The notes under the pieces: model-generated | Databases searched by the model: none | What the model was told of the DNA's origin: nothing | The model's input: the letters and a program-made list of their open reading frames with translations, nothing else | Source of the DNA: Myxococcota bacterium | Lineage (GTDB): Bacteria > Myxococcota > UBA727 > JABDBI01 | NCBI GenBank assembly: GCA_040387835.1 | Contig: JAZKCZ010000002.1 | Coordinates: forward strand, 247,074 to 311,073 | DNA length: 64,000 bases | Direction: 5' to 3' | Made by a program: the position numbers and the translations under genes | In this document: positions 17,951 through 30,767 of the stretch, in pieces | Numbering within the stretch: position 1 is the first letter of the stretch | Layout: each line of letters starts with the position of its first letter

Positions 17951-18542
17951 AGTTTTTACAACCATCATGGTGCTCAAAGACGGTCCTTTATTTTGGAAGG
18001 CCCATCTAGGGCGGTTGTGGCAACATGCTGTCCTCGCCGATATTAAATACCAAAGCTTCGAGTTTCCAATCGGCGAGTGCCTTAAACTAATAAAGCTAAG
18101 CCATAAGCCGTTTTTACTTCGTATCAGCCTAAATCAAGATGGTTACACGCTTGGCACGAGAGCTTGCGAAGAGGCCCAAACGAAGCCAGTGAAAGTCTTC
18201 ATTTCAGATCAAATTGTGATATCAAATATTAAAACCAATCAAAGGGCCGTTTACGACGAAGCTCTCCGTCAAGCACAACAGCATCATGCATTCGAAGGTC
18301 TCCTGTTAAACCAAAGTGGTTATGTGGTCGATGGCAGCAAAAGTAGCCTCATCCTACGTCGGAAAAAAACATTAATAAGCCTGGCAGGCGGCCTTTGCGG
18401 AATTACTCGCCAAATGATTTTGCAAAAAGCAAAGCTAGAGGGCTTTGAAATTGCAGAGGATTACCTAAGGCCTAAAGACCTAAAAGGTGAACTGTACTTG
18501 GCGGGCACCGGTGTAGGCTTAGTGAGATGCGTTTGTATTTGA
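17943..18542 (+). CDS. pabC: aminotransferase class IV, probable aminodeoxychorismate lyase
   Basis: This PLP enzyme likely eliminates pyruvate from aminodeoxychorismate to give p-aminobenzoate. The protein is short (199 residues; the family is commonly 260-290) because the N-terminal domain is reduced. Seen are the PLP-lysine region (IKTNQRAVYDEALRQA), the segment EGLLLNQSGYVVDG and the phosphate-binding CGITRQMIL. It overlaps pabA by eight bases. Branched-chain or D-amino acid aminotransferase activity is an alternative for the fold, but the operon argues for pabC. Confidence 0.85.
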   Translation: MLEVFTTIMVLKDGPLFWKAHLGRLWQHAVLADIKYQSFEFPIGECLKLIKLSHKPFLLRISLNQDGYTLGTRACEEAQTKPVKVFISDQIVISNIKTNQRAVYDEALRQAQQHHAFEGLLLNQSGYVVDGSKSSLILRRKKTLISLAGGLCGITRQMILQKAKLEGFEIAEDYLRPKDLKGELYLAGTGVGLVRCVCI

Positions 18543-18581
18543 GAATCCCTCTGTATTATCATCTTTAGACAAGGGGGTATT

Positions 18582-20141
18582 ATGGGGGCGTTTTATCGCA
18601 CGATTTTAGTTATTTGCCTGTCTTTACCGGCAGTTGCGGGGGCGCTTTCACAAAAACCAGGAAGCTACTTAGTCAAGTTTAGGCCAAATACCACCGAGTC
18701 TGTTCGCCAAACCATCCATGAACATGCGCATGCCAAGCGCGTTCGGAAGTACACCCACCCAGCAGGTCTTGAACTGGTACAAATTCCAGCCAGCCTCACA
18801 GCCAAAGCGCTAGAAATATACCAGAAAGATACACGAGTACAATTCGTCGAACTGAATTACCAAATGCGAGCAACACAGGAACTTCCTGATACTCCTTTAT
18901 TTGATGTCCAGTGGGGCCTGGGGCCTACCGGGATTAACGCTGGACCTGCCTGGAGCCAAATCACGGGTGATAAAAGTGTTGTTATCGGAATTTTAGATTC
19001 TGGGGTCGATTATAACCACCCAGACCTGCGCAATAACATTTGGGTAAACACTCTCGAGATTCCAAACAATGGCGTCGATGATGACAATAACGGTTACATC
19101 GATGATGTGCACGGCATCAACGGCATTGAAGCAACGGGCGATCCGATGGACGACAATGGCCATGGCACTCAAATCGCCGGCATTATTGGCGCAGAAAAAA
19201 ATCCCACCATGGGTGTGTCTGGTGTGGTTCAAAAGGTGTCTATTATCCCATGCAAGTTTATGAATGCCGAAGGCGTTGGTGATACCGCTTCAGCGTTAGC
19301 ATGCATGGACTACTTTTCCGAACTTGCGGTGCGCAAGAACAGTCCTGTGAAAATCATCGCCACCAATAACTCCTGGAGCAGGAACCGACCTTCCATGGCT
19401 TTTAAGACCGCCGTCCAAGAGCATCAACGTTTGGGAATCCTATTTATTGCTTCTGCCGATAGTCGAAAGGGCAACAACGACACGTTCTTTGTGTTTCCTG
19501 CCAATGCAACCGAAAGCAGTTCCATTGCTGTGGCAGCATCGGACAGAACAGGCTCGCTGGCTTCTTTTTCCAATTATGGCAAACACTCAGTGCACGTTAT
19601 CGCGCCCGGAATCGATATTTACACCACGCAACTCGACGGCAAATATGGATTTATGAGCGGCACCTCTGCCTCCACCGCATTTGTCACCGGGATGGTGGCT
19701 GCTTTGAAAAGTAATAATCCCGATTTAACCTGGATTGGCATCAAGAATTTGATTTTTGCTGGTGGACTGCCTACCGCTTCTTTAGACCCCTATATCTTTA
19801 CCAGCAGACGCGTACGCCTCATTGATACCAACGGTTTTGGTTCTCTATCATGCACCAATCAAACGGTAGCAGGGAGGCTGAGTCCCAAAACAGCCAATAC
19901 CACCATTCGATTGGGCGAAACTTTGCTACTGTCTTGGCTAAGCATCAATTGCGCCAACCCAAATCCCGTTGGTCTGCCGAATATTGGCCTACATGACGAT
20001 GGTGTCGATGGGGACGATGCGCCTAACGATGGCGTTTACAATAAACTATTTACACCGACTGAGGCGGGAACTTATCAAATTGCCTTCGGCCAAAACGACA
20101 TTATTACCGTCAACGTCGTCGCCACAACGGCATCACAATAG
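18582..20141 (+). CDS. secreted subtilisin-like serine protease (S8) with altered oxyanion position
   Basis: The 519-residue preproprotein has a Sec signal peptide (1-20), an I9-type inhibitory propeptide (about 25-95), a subtilase domain (about 100-400) and a C-terminal beta-type domain with a DDGVDGDD loop and GTYQIAF. The catalytic triad is D139 (ILDSGVD), H194 (DNGHGT) and S362 (MSGTSAS). The oxyanion-hole Asn expected in the segment LFIASADSRKGNND is replaced (Ser294, preceded by Asp), which could lower activity. The C-terminal domain resembles those common on exported bacterial enzymes. AAGGGGG before the ATG supports the start. Export could use the type II secretion system encoded further on. 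Confidence 0.92.
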   Translation: MGAFYRTILVICLSLPAVAGALSQKPGSYLVKFRPNTTESVRQTIHEHAHAKRVRKYTHPAGLELVQIPASLTAKALEIYQKDTRVQFVELNYQMRATQELPDTPLFDVQWGLGPTGINAGPAWSQITGDKSVVIGILDSGVDYNHPDLRNNIWVNTLEIPNNGVDDDNNGYIDDVHGINGIEATGDPMDDNGHGTQIAGIIGAEKNPTMGVSGVVQKVSIIPCKFMNAEGVGDTASALACMDYFSELAVRKNSPVKIIATNNSWSRNRPSMAFKTAVQEHQRLGILFIASADSRKGNNDTFFVFPANATESSSIAVAASDRTGSLASFSNYGKHSVHVIAPGIDIYTTQLDGKYGFMSGTSASTAFVTGMVAALKSNNPDLTWIGIKNLIFAGGLPTASLDPYIFTSRRVRLIDTNGFGSLSCTNQTVAGRLSPKTANTTIRLGETLLLSWLSINCANPNPVGLPNIGLHDDGVDGDDAPNDGVYNKLFTPTEAGTYQIAFGQNDIITVNVVATTASQ

Positions 20142-20181
20142 TTTCCTTGACGGCTTGCATGGATTTGTTAGCAAATGAACC

Positions 20182-22245
20182 ATGCCAATTCAAAAAAAGC
20201 CAAACTCGCATCCCGCCGAAACCCACCAAACTGCCCAAGGAAAGATTGCACCAATAACGACCCAGCAGGGTATGCCTATCAGTGACGATCAAAACTCGTT
20301 ACGCTTGGGCGCTCGTGGGCCGGCTTTGCTTGAAGATCACGTCTTACGCGATAAGCTATTTCACTTCGATCACGAACGCATCCCTGAGCGTGTTGTCCAT
20401 GCTCGTGGCTACGGCGCGCATGGCTTTTTCGAAAATTATCAGTCTCTTTCGGGCATAACCTCTGCAGATTTGTTTCAGCGTCCAGGCGAAAAAACACCGG
20501 CCTTCGTTCGCTTTTCCACTGTTGCAGGCAACAAAGGCTCTGCAGATTTGGCCCGTGACGTACGAGGCTTTGCGGTGAAACTTTACACTCAAGAAGGCAA
20601 TTGGGACATTGTGGGCAACAACATCCCCGTGTTTTTCATCCAAGATGCCATGAAATTCCCAGACTTAGTTCATGCGGCCAAAGATGAGCCGGATCGAGGC
20701 TTCCCCCAAGCAGCCACCGCGCACGATAATTTCTGGGACTTTATCTCCCTCATGCCTGAAAGCATGCACATGATTATGTGGGCCATGTCTGATAGAGGCA
20801 TCCCGCGTTCTTTCAGGTTTATGGAAGGCTTTGGCGTTCACACGTTCAGACTGGTGAATAACAAGGGTAAATCGACATTCGTTAAATTTCATTGGAAGCC
20901 AAAGCTAGGCCTTCAGTCAGTCGTTTGGAACGAAGCCGTTAAAATCAACGGCTGCGACCCAGACTTTCATCGCCGAGACCTATGGAACGCCATCCAAAAT
21001 GGCGATTTCCCTGAATGGGAGCTGGGCCTGCAACTATTCGACGAAAAATTCGCAGAGAAATTCGATTTCGACGTTCTAGACCCCACGAAGCTTATCCCCG
21101 AAGAAGAAGTGCCAGTTCGTAGGGTTGGGCGACTCGTATTAAACAGAATGGTCGATAACTTCTTCGCCGAAACTGAGCACGTCGCTTTTTGTACTCAAAA
21201 CATCGTGCCCGGGGTCGATTTTACCAACGATCCCCTGCTCCAAGGACGTAACTTTTCGTACCTAGACACGCAGCTCAAGCGCCTGGGCAGTCCAAACTTC
21301 ACCCATATCCCCATTAATGCACCCAAATGCCCGTTCGCTAACTTTCAACAAGACGGCCACATGGCTATGTTCAATCCTAAAGGTAGAGCAAATTACGAAC
21401 CCAACTCTTTAGGCCTTGGAGGCGGCCCCAGAGAAACGCCCCGCGGGTTTAAAAGCTTCGAAGCCACTGAATCAGGAGCTAAGCTGCGAATACGCCCAGA
21501 AAGCTTTGCAGACCACTACTCTCAGGCGCGTCAATTCTACATGAGCCAAACGCCCATTGAGCAAAACCATATTGCAGATGCTTTGGTATTCGAGCTCAGC
21601 AAAGTAGAGCGCGTAGACATTCGCAGCAGAATTGTTTCGCACCTACTCAACATTGAAAGCGGACTCGCCAAAACAGTAGCGGCAGGTTTACGCCTAGACA
21701 AAATGCCCAAACCCCTGCCCGCAGCAAAACCAACGCGCAAAAATTTAAAGCCGTCCAACGCGCTGAGCATACTGAAAAACCCACCCAATAGTTTTAAAGG
21801 CCGCAAGTTGGGCGTATTGGTCACAGATGGTGCCAACGCAGTCCTATTTAAAGCTTTGTTAAAAGCCGTTTCTGGAGAAGATGCCAATCTAGAAGTAATA
21901 GCCCCCACCATCGGCGGCGTGAAACTAAGCGACGGCACGTGGCAAGAAGCTCAACACAAGTTAGAGGGAGGACCATCGGTGATATTTGACGCGATTGCGC
22001 TACTCACTTCGCCGACAGGCGCTAAGGAGTTGATTGGGAAATCAGCAGCAAGAGACTTTATTGCCGATGCTTTCGCTCACAATAAATTTATTGCCTATAC
22101 AGAGGATGCCCAGCCGTTACTGGAAAAAGCCGGCATTGCAGACGAGCTAGATGGAGGTTGCATACTACTGAAGAAGGTTGCAGAGACTAAAAACTTCCTT
22201 AAAACTTGTCAGCAGTTAAGATTCTGGGCAAGAGAAAAAGCTTAA
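20182..22245 (+). CDS. katE: large-subunit catalase (HPII type) with C-terminal DJ-1/PfpI-like domain
   Basis: This monofunctional heme catalase decomposes hydrogen peroxide. It has 687 residues, the length of clade 2 large-subunit catalases. Seen are the distal His (H73, [15 protein letters not shown]), the distal Asn in [12 protein letters not shown], and the proximal heme-ligand Tyr in [14 protein letters not shown]. Residues from about 550 form the flavodoxin/DJ-1-like domain ([12 protein letters not shown]). No signal peptide is present, so it is cytoplasmic. The stop interlocks with that of the convergent UvrD-type helicase gene. Confidence 0.97.
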   Translation: MPIQKKPNSHPAETHQTAQGKIAPITTQQGMPISDDQNSLRLGARGPALLEDHVLRDKLFHFDHERIPERVVHARGYGAHGFFENYQSLSGITSADLFQRPGEKTPAFVRFSTVAGNKGSADLARDVRGFAVKLYTQEGNWDIVGNNIPVFFIQDAMKFPDLVHAAKDEPDRGFPQAATAHDNFWDFISLMPESMHMIMWAMSDRGIPRSFRFMEGFGVHTFRLVNNKGKSTFVKFHWKPKLGLQSVVWNEAVKINGCDPDFHRRDLWNAIQNGDFPEWELGLQLFDEKFAEKFDFDVLDPTKLIPEEEVPVRRVGRLVLNRMVDNFFAETEHVAFCTQNIVPGVDFTNDPLLQGRNFSYLDTQLKRLGSPNFTHIPINAPKCPFANFQQDGHMAMFNPKGRANYEPNSLGLGGGPRETPRGFKSFEATESGAKLRIRPESFADHYSQARQFYMSQTPIEQNHIADALVFELSKVERVDIRSRIVSHLLNIESGLAKTVAAGLRLDKMPKPLPAAKPTRKNLKPSNALSILKNPPNSFKGRKLGVLVTDGANAVLFKALLKAVSGEDANLEVIAPTIGGVKLSDGTWQEAQHKLEGGPSVIFDAIALLTSPTGAKELIGKSAARDFIADAFAHNKFIAYTEDAQPLLEKAGIADELDGGCILLKKVAETKNFLKTCQQLRFWAREKA

Positions 22246-24191
22246 TACCAACTGGGCCGGGCCATCGGCAAATCGCCCACTACCCAGTCCGTGGGTAATT
22301 CGCGCAGAAAGCGGCTGGGCGCCCTGCCCTTGATTTGACCCCTTATTAAGCGCCTGGTTGCGTAGGTCAAAACCAGCTCTTTACGGGCGCGGGTCATTCC
22401 TACGTAGGCTAAGCGGCGTTCTTCTTCGAGTTGGTCTGGTTTTGCATCTTCTTCCAGAGCGCGCGCATGCGGAAAGCCGTATTCTTCCATGCCAACCATA
22501 TACACGTAGTCAAACTCAAGCCCTTTCGCAGCATGTAAGGTCATTAAAGTGACAGCACCTTCAACGTTTTGAGCATTGGATTCATCGGCGCTTGATAGCA
22601 AAGCGGCATTCTCTAAAAAGCCGAGCGCGCTGGGCTCTTGATCGTACACGTCGCAGTCATCCACGTATTGCTGAGCGGCGGAGATAAGCTGTTCGATATT
22701 TTCGACACGCTCGGGCTCCATGTGCTCTTCGCGGCCGCTGATATCCAGCGCTCTTTGGATGGCTTCTGCAGCGTTGATGTCTTTTTCAGCCAACACGCCT
22801 AGCTCTGCGAGAGACTGAGCGAAAGCTTGGATTTTTGCGGCGGTTTTGCTGGAAATACCTGCTTTGAGTAGCATTTCTTTGGATAGGAACACGGTCATTA
22901 GGCTTAAGCCGTGTGCCGAGGCATAGTTTTGCGTTTTGCCTAAGCTGGTCGCGCCCACGCCTTGTTTCGATGCGAGCATTGCTCTGACCAAATCCAAATC
23001 GCTTTTAGGATTTAGAGCGGCTCTTAAAGTTGACAAGATATCTTTGATTTCCTTGCGGTCGTAAAAACGTACGCCACCAACCAAACGATAAGGAATTCTT
23101 GAAGCTCTAAGCGTTTCTTCAAATGATCGGGACTGCGAATTTGCGCGCATGAGCACAGCAATTTCGTTTAGGCTTTGGCCTTTGCGAATTTTATCTTCGA
23201 TGCGATAGCCAATGAGCTCAGCTTCGTAGCGGTCGCTGCTGGTTTTAATCACGCGCACGGTTTCACCGGCACCGCGCATGGAAATCAAGTTTTTGCCCAA
23301 ACGGCGGTCGTTATTTGAAATAATGGCATTCGCTGTATTTAAAATCGCTGTAGTTGAACGGTAATTTTCTTCCAGCCTAAACAATTTGGCGCCTGCCATT
23401 CGGGTTAGAAATTCTTCTAAGTTATATGGCTTCGCGCCGCGCCAGCCGTAGATGGATTGGTCGTCGTCGCCCACAATGGCGAGCGTTTCAGCGTTGCCGC
23501 CAATGGCGTAGACAATTTCAGATTGGACTTTGTTGGTATCTTGATACTCGTCCACCAGAACATGTCTGAACCGCTCGCTGAGTGCAGCAAGGCCCTCTGG
23601 GTGTTGAACTAACTGCCTCACTTTTAGCAAGATGCTGTTAAAATCTAGGGCGCCAACTTCTTGGAGTCGTTGCTCGTACAGTGCATATAGCTCACGCGCC
23701 CGCATGATGCGTTGGTCACCATGTGAATCAGCCTCGGTCGGCAAAATGCCTTCGTTTTGCCATTTGTCGATTTGGTCGCTGTAGAAAGATAGGTAGTCTT
23801 TGGAAAGATTAAGCTTCACCAAAGCAATATCTTTCAAAAGCTTGTCGCTGTCAGAAGAATCGTAGATTACAAAGTTGGGCGAAACGTCTACAAAATGCCC
23901 ATAACGCCGCAAAAGCTTAGCGCCGATGCCGTGAAAAGTGCCTAACTCAATCTGACGAGAGACGCCGGGTACCAAATGCTCAACCCGCTCACGCATTTCC
24001 TGCGCGGCTTTGTTAGTAAAAGTTAGCCCCAAAATGCTGTCGGGCCTTGCGCCTTTGGAAATCAAATAGGCGATTCGATGTGTAATAACGCGCGTTTTGC
24101 CTGTGCCCGCGCCAGCTAAGATGCAAATAGGCGCATCCATCACAGTGGCTGCAAGATATTGCGTTGGGCTTAAAAGTTGTTCGAAATTCAT
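22242..24191 (-). CDS. UvrD/Rep/PcrA-type superfamily 1 DNA helicase
   Basis: This ATP-dependent 3'-5' DNA helicase acts in repair and replication restart. The helicase motifs are in order: Q-motif near the N-terminus (LSPTQYLAA), Walker A AGAGTGKT, Ia [42 protein letters not shown] ([17 protein letters not shown]) and VI ([15 protein letters not shown]). At 649 residues it is shorter than UvrD (about 720), like Rep or shorter UvrD forms, and lacks a long C-terminal tail. Its ATG overlaps the stop of the zinc-ribbon gene (ATGA). Confidence 0.95.
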   Translation of the reverse strand: MNFEQLLSPTQYLAATVMDAPICILAGAGTGKTRVITHRIAYLISKGARPDSILGLTFTNKAAQEMRERVEHLVPGVSRQIELGTFHGIGAKLLRRYGHFVDVSPNFVIYDSSDSDKLLKDIALVKLNLSKDYLSFYSDQIDKWQNEGILPTEADSHGDQRIMRARELYALYEQRLQEVGALDFNSILLKVRQLVQHPEGLAALSERFRHVLVDEYQDTNKVQSEIVYAIGGNAETLAIVGDDDQSIYGWRGAKPYNLEEFLTRMAGAKLFRLEENYRSTTAILNTANAIISNNDRRLGKNLISMRGAGETVRVIKTSSDRYEAELIGYRIEDKIRKGQSLNEIAVLMRANSQSRSFEETLRASRIPYRLVGGVRFYDRKEIKDILSTLRAALNPKSDLDLVRAMLASKQGVGATSLGKTQNYASAHGLSLMTVFLSKEMLLKAGISSKTAAKIQAFAQSLAELGVLAEKDINAAEAIQRALDISGREEHMEPERVENIEQLISAAQQYVDDCDVYDQEPSALGFLENAALLSSADESNAQNVEGAVTLMTLHAAKGLEFDYVYMVGMEEYGFPHARALEEDAKPDQLEEERRLAYVGMTRARKELVLTYATRRLIRGQIKGRAPSRFLRELPTDWVVGDLPMARPSWY

Positions 24192-24634
24192 TGGTTATTA
24201 TTTTTTCGGATTAAGAGTCCAGAAGGCCGTTTTTCTAAGACCATCGATTCACGATCTTCTACAGACATACTGGCTGAGCCACGCCAAGTTTCAAATCCCT
24301 TCAGGCAGTTGCCGCAAGTGCAGTCTTTTTTCGGCTCCATGGCCGCTGGCAACTCGAAATCCTGTTGGCAATTCGAGCACTTATGCGTGCGCATCACACG
24401 CGGCGCTCTTTTACCGACTTCGAGCGCGCCCATCACTTGGGTGGCACATTCGCGGCAGTAGGTACCGGAAGTCTTCGAAGGCCTGCTGTTGATATGGTCA
24501 GCGCGGCCGCACTTTTGGCACACGACCTTGCGGGCAATACGAGTACCATGTTGGTTACGGCTTCCACCGACCAAAAGAGGGGTTTTGACTTGCATAGGAC
24601 CAACGATTCTGAAGGGTTTTAGACCTTTAGTCAA
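24188..24634 (-). CDS. small zinc-ribbon protein, unknown function
   Basis: The 148-residue protein contains four CxxC-type pairs (CQKCG, CREC, CSNC, CTCGNC), which would bind two zinc ions in two ribbons, and basic segments between them. This suggests nucleic acid or protein binding; no family name is offered. The first start codon is TTG at 24634; an ATG at 24595 is an alternative. It is joined to the helicase by an ATGA overlap, so a link to DNA repair or replication is plausible. Confidence 0.75.
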   Translation of the reverse strand: MTKGLKPFRIVGPMQVKTPLLVGGSRNQHGTRIARKVVCQKCGRADHINSRPSKTSGTYCRECATQVMGALEVGKRAPRVMRTHKCSNCQQDFELPAAMEPKKDCTCGNCLKGFETWRGSASMSVEDRESMVLEKRPSGLLIRKNNNQ

Positions 24635-24650
24635 TGGAGCCTAAAGCGCT

Positions 24651-27610
<2,960 letters not shown>

Positions 27611-27624
27611 CTAGCATCAAAGCC

Positions 27625-28611
27625 TCAAGAGGCCAAGAGAACTCCGCTTACAAACCCCCAAAGTTTTTGACGTAATTCATCAATTCCTTTGCCGGTTACT
27701 GCGGATATTTCCATCACTGGGATATTCTGCTTTAAAAATATATCTTTTTGAGATTCATAAACGATGTCTGATTTAGTCAAAACAACCAATTCCGGCACAT
27801 CGCAAAGCTCAGGGTTAAACTCAGCCAATTCGTTACGAATAATTTGGTAACGCTGCCACAAATCATCGCCTGGCTCTATCAAATGGCACAACACGCGCAC
27901 GCGCTCTAAGTGCTTCAAAAAGCGAACCCCGAGACCAATTCCTTGCGAAGCGCCTTCGATGAGCCCAGGAATGTCTGCCATAACAAAGGTGTGATAATCT
28001 GGCCCGCGCACCACCCCAAGCTGAGGGATCAATGTGGTAAACGGATAATCGGCGATTTTTGGCTTAGCCGCACTTAAGCGAGATAGCAAAGTTGACTTAC
28101 CCGCATTCGGAAAGCCCAAAAGGCCTACATCGGCCATGAGCTTCAGGCTAAGGCGGAGGTTCTTTTCTTGTCCTGGCAGGCCTGGTTTTGCAAAATCAGG
28201 GGCTTGCCGGGTCGCGGTCGCAAACTTCGTGTTACCAAAGCCACCGGAGCCGCCTTTGCAAATCACCACGCGTTGACCATGAGCGGTAAAGTCAGCGAGT
28301 TGCTCGCCCGTGTCCGCATCGAACACCTGAGTGCCCACCGGGATCTTTCGGATAACATCTTCACCAATGGCGCCGTAGCAGTTTTTTGAACGGCCATTTT
28401 CGCCACTATCTGCCACCAATTGAAATACATAGTGAAAATCGAGCAACGAATGCAGATTTTCATCACCTTCTAAAATAACGTTGCCGCCATCGCCGCCATC
28501 ACCGCCGGCAGGCCCGCCCATCGGAACGCAGGCTTCACGGCGCCAAGAAACAGAGCCATTACCGCCATCGCCCGCTTTGGCGTACAATTTAACTTCATCA
28601 ACAAATTTCAT
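27625..28611 (-). CDS. obgE: Obg family GTPase
   Basis: This essential GTPase assists large-subunit ribosome assembly and stress control. The 328 residues start with the glycine-rich Obg fold (about 1-158, AGDGGNGSVSWRREA) followed by the G domain with GFPNAGKST (G1), a DIPGLIEGAS G3 segment and TKSD as G4 (usually NKxD). There is no C-terminal OCT extension. The ATG overlaps the grpE stop (ATGA), so the two are translationally coupled. Confidence 0.97.
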   Translation of the reverse strand: MKFVDEVKLYAKAGDGGNGSVSWRREACVPMGGPAGGDGGDGGNVILEGDENLHSLLDFHYVFQLVADSGENGRSKNCYGAIGEDVIRKIPVGTQVFDADTGEQLADFTAHGQRVVICKGGSGGFGNTKFATATRQAPDFAKPGLPGQEKNLRLSLKLMADVGLLGFPNAGKSTLLSRLSAAKPKIADYPFTTLIPQLGVVRGPDYHTFVMADIPGLIEGASQGIGLGVRFLKHLERVRVLCHLIEPGDDLWQRYQIIRNELAEFNPELCDVPELVVLTKSDIVYESQKDIFLKQNIPVMEISAVTGKGIDELRQKLWGFVSGVLLAS

Positions 28612-29099
28612 TTTGCAACCACAACTCGAGCCGGACGAACCAAACGTTCGTTCAAAAAATAGCCCTTTTGATATTCCTGAATAACTTTGCCGGATTCAGC
28701 CGCCGGATCTTCATTTTCCGCCACCGCTTCATGCTTATTGGGGTCAAAATTCTCACCCAATGCACTAAAGCTCTTAATACCGTGGCGACCTAAGGTATCT
28801 TCAAACTGTTTCAAAACCATTTTAACGCCGGTAACAATCGGATTTTCCGAATCAGCGCCAGCAGCGTTAACCGCTTGTTCGAGATGGTCCAAAACAGGCA
28901 ACAAATCGGTTAACATCGATTCATTCGCAAAGCGCACTGAGCTTTGTCTGTCTCTATCGGCCCGTTTCTTAAAGTTTTCGAATTCAGCGCCCAGTCTCAA
29001 AAAACGGTCTTGCAGAGCAGCCAATTCATCCGAGGCCAGCTTTTCAGGCTCAGGCAGTTGCTCATCCGCTTGTTGTATTTCTGAAGTGTTGTCATTCAT
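28608..29099 (-). CDS. grpE: nucleotide exchange factor GrpE
   Basis: This co-chaperone releases ADP from DnaK. The 163-residue protein has an acidic, disordered N-terminus, a long alpha helix (about 20-85, FENFKKRADRD and LTDLLPVLDHLEQAV) and the C-terminal beta wing (FDPNKHEAV, RLVRPARVVVAK). dnaK and dnaJ are not in the window. No CIRCE-type or sigma-32-type promoter was recognised in the 45 bases upstream. Confidence 0.96.
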   Translation of the reverse strand: MNDNTSEIQQADEQLPEPEKLASDELAALQDRFLRLGAEFENFKKRADRDRQSSVRFANESMLTDLLPVLDHLEQAVNAAGADSENPIVTGVKMVLKQFEDTLGRHGIKSFSALGENFDPNKHEAVAENEDPAAESGKVIQEYQKGYFLNERLVRPARVVVAK

Positions 29100-29144
29100 A
29101 GGCCATTAAATATAGACATCAAGGCCTTAGGCGTCAATCGGGTG

Positions 29145-30218
29145 TCACATGGCTTTTAGCTTTGCTAACGTACTCCAGCCGTACCAGTCGGCGGTCCAAC
29201 TGTAATCGCGAGCATCGCCTAAATTGTTACGGCGCATAACCTTTTGCGCCGAACGGTCCCAATAAAACAGCGGAGCAATATCTACTTTGCCATTTGCGCC
29301 ATTTTCCACTGCCATAGGTAAAAGCGCTAAATGTTGGTATTTTGCAGGTAACTGTTTCGTTTGATAAGCCAAATAGACTTCATCCACTGACGCCTGAAGT
29401 GCTTTTAGCATCATCGCCTTATTGGTCGAATTCAGAGGATCTTGGTAGCGCTCATCTCCATAGGCGATCCAACGATCACCGTATTCGTTAACAACATGCA
29501 CTCCTGCTAAATTCTCTTCATCGTGCATGAAACCTGCCAGCAGAGACCCAACAAATGCGGGCGTTACATTGAGAGCCAAGTAATCGCGCGGTGTGCGAAT
29601 ATGCCCTGCAGCAAAACGGTCAGACAAGAAATGACAGGCAAACCCGTCCATCGCATAGGCTCTGCCCAAATTGCCTTTAACTGCTTCACTCAACGCAGCC
29701 TCATGACCGGCAATGTATGCTTTGACAGCGTTGTCTCCGAAATGATCAAAATCTTGCTCGGCCAGATTTAAGTAGCGCCCTGGCGACAACCACCAAAAAT
29801 ATCCAGAGCAAGCGCCGCCCGTTAGGCAGTTCCACCGGCGATGCTGGTCATCTTTCAAAGCCAAAGGACCTTCTCGAATGGCGGCTAAGATGCTTTTGGT
29901 TTCTTCAACCGAGCTTAAACTGGCCGAAAAGGTATTAAATGCCTGTGTAAATCGGTCACGCCTTGATTTCAAATCAGGCGCAGAGGAGATAGGTGCCCCG
30001 ACGATGCCGTAAAAATCCCCAAGCGTCATCAAATCACCAAAGCCAATATCCAACCCATTTTGAAGCTTCAGCAGCACATTTTTTCGGCCAGCTTGCTCAC
30101 CGATTTTTAAGACTATTTCGTCGCCAGCACGCGCGTGTTCCATAGACTCATAGCGCATGTAAAAATCGCCAGCCCAAAGGCTATAGGCCGCACATAGAAA
30201 TATCCCAAGTTTAAGCAT
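29145..30218 (-). CDS. secreted phospholipase C/P1 nuclease-fold zinc enzyme (putative)
   Basis: The 357-residue protein has a Sec signal peptide (about 1-16). The zinc-ligand pattern of the zinc-dependent phospholipase C/P1 nuclease fold is visible: H159 (DFDHF), H172 (AGHEA), D191, H196, D200 and H206 in the segment MDGFACHFLSD followed by RFAAGH. The H196-D200-H206 spacing equals that of His118-Asp122-His128 in Bacillus cereus phospholipase C. A later FMHDEEN may supply further ligands. Substrate is inferred from the fold only. A hairpin covers its ribosome binding site (see 30220-30238). Confidence 0.7.
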   Translation of the reverse strand: MLKLGIFLCAAYSLWAGDFYMRYESMEHARAGDEIVLKIGEQAGRKNVLLKLQNGLDIGFGDLMTLGDFYGIVGAPISSAPDLKSRRDRFTQAFNTFSASLSSVEETKSILAAIREGPLALKDDQHRRWNCLTGGACSGYFWWLSPGRYLNLAEQDFDHFGDNAVKAYIAGHEAALSEAVKGNLGRAYAMDGFACHFLSDRFAAGHIRTPRDYLALNVTPAFVGSLLAGFMHDEENLAGVHVVNEYGDRWIAYGDERYQDPLNSTNKAMMLKALQASVDEVYLAYQTKQLPAKYQHLALLPMAVENGANGKVDIAPLFYWDRSAQKVMRRNNLGDARDYSWTADWYGWSTLAKLKAM

Positions 30219-30219
30219 G

Positions 30220-30238
30220 AAATCCCCAAGTGGGATTT
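30220..30238 (-). promoter_or_regulatory. hairpin covering the ribosome binding site of the phospholipase-like gene
   Basis: A perfect 7-base inverted repeat (AAATCCC / GGGATTT) with a 5-base loop ends two bases before the ATG of the gene at 29145-30218. In the transcript the GGGGA that would serve as the ribosome binding site lies in the loop edge and right arm. No U-run follows, so it is not a classical terminator. Translation could be limited until the hairpin opens; this is inference. Confidence 0.45.
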
Positions 30239-30260
30239 TAGCTAAACCGGTTAGAACGAT

Positions 30261-30740
30261 CTATCGGTCGTTTAGCCGACGGGATCTCAAATGTTTGAAG
30301 AATCCGCTCATCAAATCGCCGGATTCAGCCGCCAATACGCCCCCGGTTACCTGCATCCGATGGTTTAATCGGGCGTCCGTCGTAATTTGATACAAAGACT
30401 GCACCGCGCCAGCCTTCGGATCCTGTGCGCCATAAACCAATCTGTCCACACGCGCGTTAACCAATGCCCCGGCACACATGGGACACGGCTCGACGGTTAC
30501 ATACAAAGTACATCCGGATAGGCGCCACCGGCCCAGATTTTCCGCGGCGTCAGCAATGGCCAAAACTTCTGCGTGAGCCAAGGGATTAGCGTCAATTTCT
30601 CGGCGGTTCATGCCTTTGCCCACGAGTCTGTCTTCAAGGACAACCACCGCACCGATAGGCACTTCCCCTATTTCTGCGGCCTGTTTCGCGAGCTCCAATG
30701 CTTCACGCATCCATTTTAAGTCTGTTGGTTGCATGTCCAT
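30261..30740 (-). CDS. tadA: tRNA-specific adenosine deaminase
   Basis: This zinc enzyme converts A34 to inosine in tRNA-Arg(ACG). The 159 residues contain H56 and E58 (AHAEV) and C86 and C89 (EPCPMCAGA), the complete cytidine-deaminase-fold zinc site. The TadA-specific GEVPIGAVVV and VYGAQDPKAGA segments are present. It leads the minus-strand run towards grpE-obgE-gyrB and is divergent from a small membrane protein. Confidence 0.96.
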   Translation of the reverse strand: MDMQPTDLKWMREALELAKQAAEIGEVPIGAVVVLEDRLVGKGMNRREIDANPLAHAEVLAIADAAENLGRWRLSGCTLYVTVEPCPMCAGALVNARVDRLVYGAQDPKAGAVQSLYQITTDARLNHRMQVTGGVLAAESGDLMSGFFKHLRSRRLNDR

Positions 30741-30767
30741 CTAAAAATCCTTACACTTTTTGTACTT

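Noticed and set aside
29100-29144. Heat-shock (sigma-32 or CIRCE) promoter before grpE
   Set aside because: TTGAT-like bases occur, but no full consensus or 9-bp CIRCE repeat is seen.
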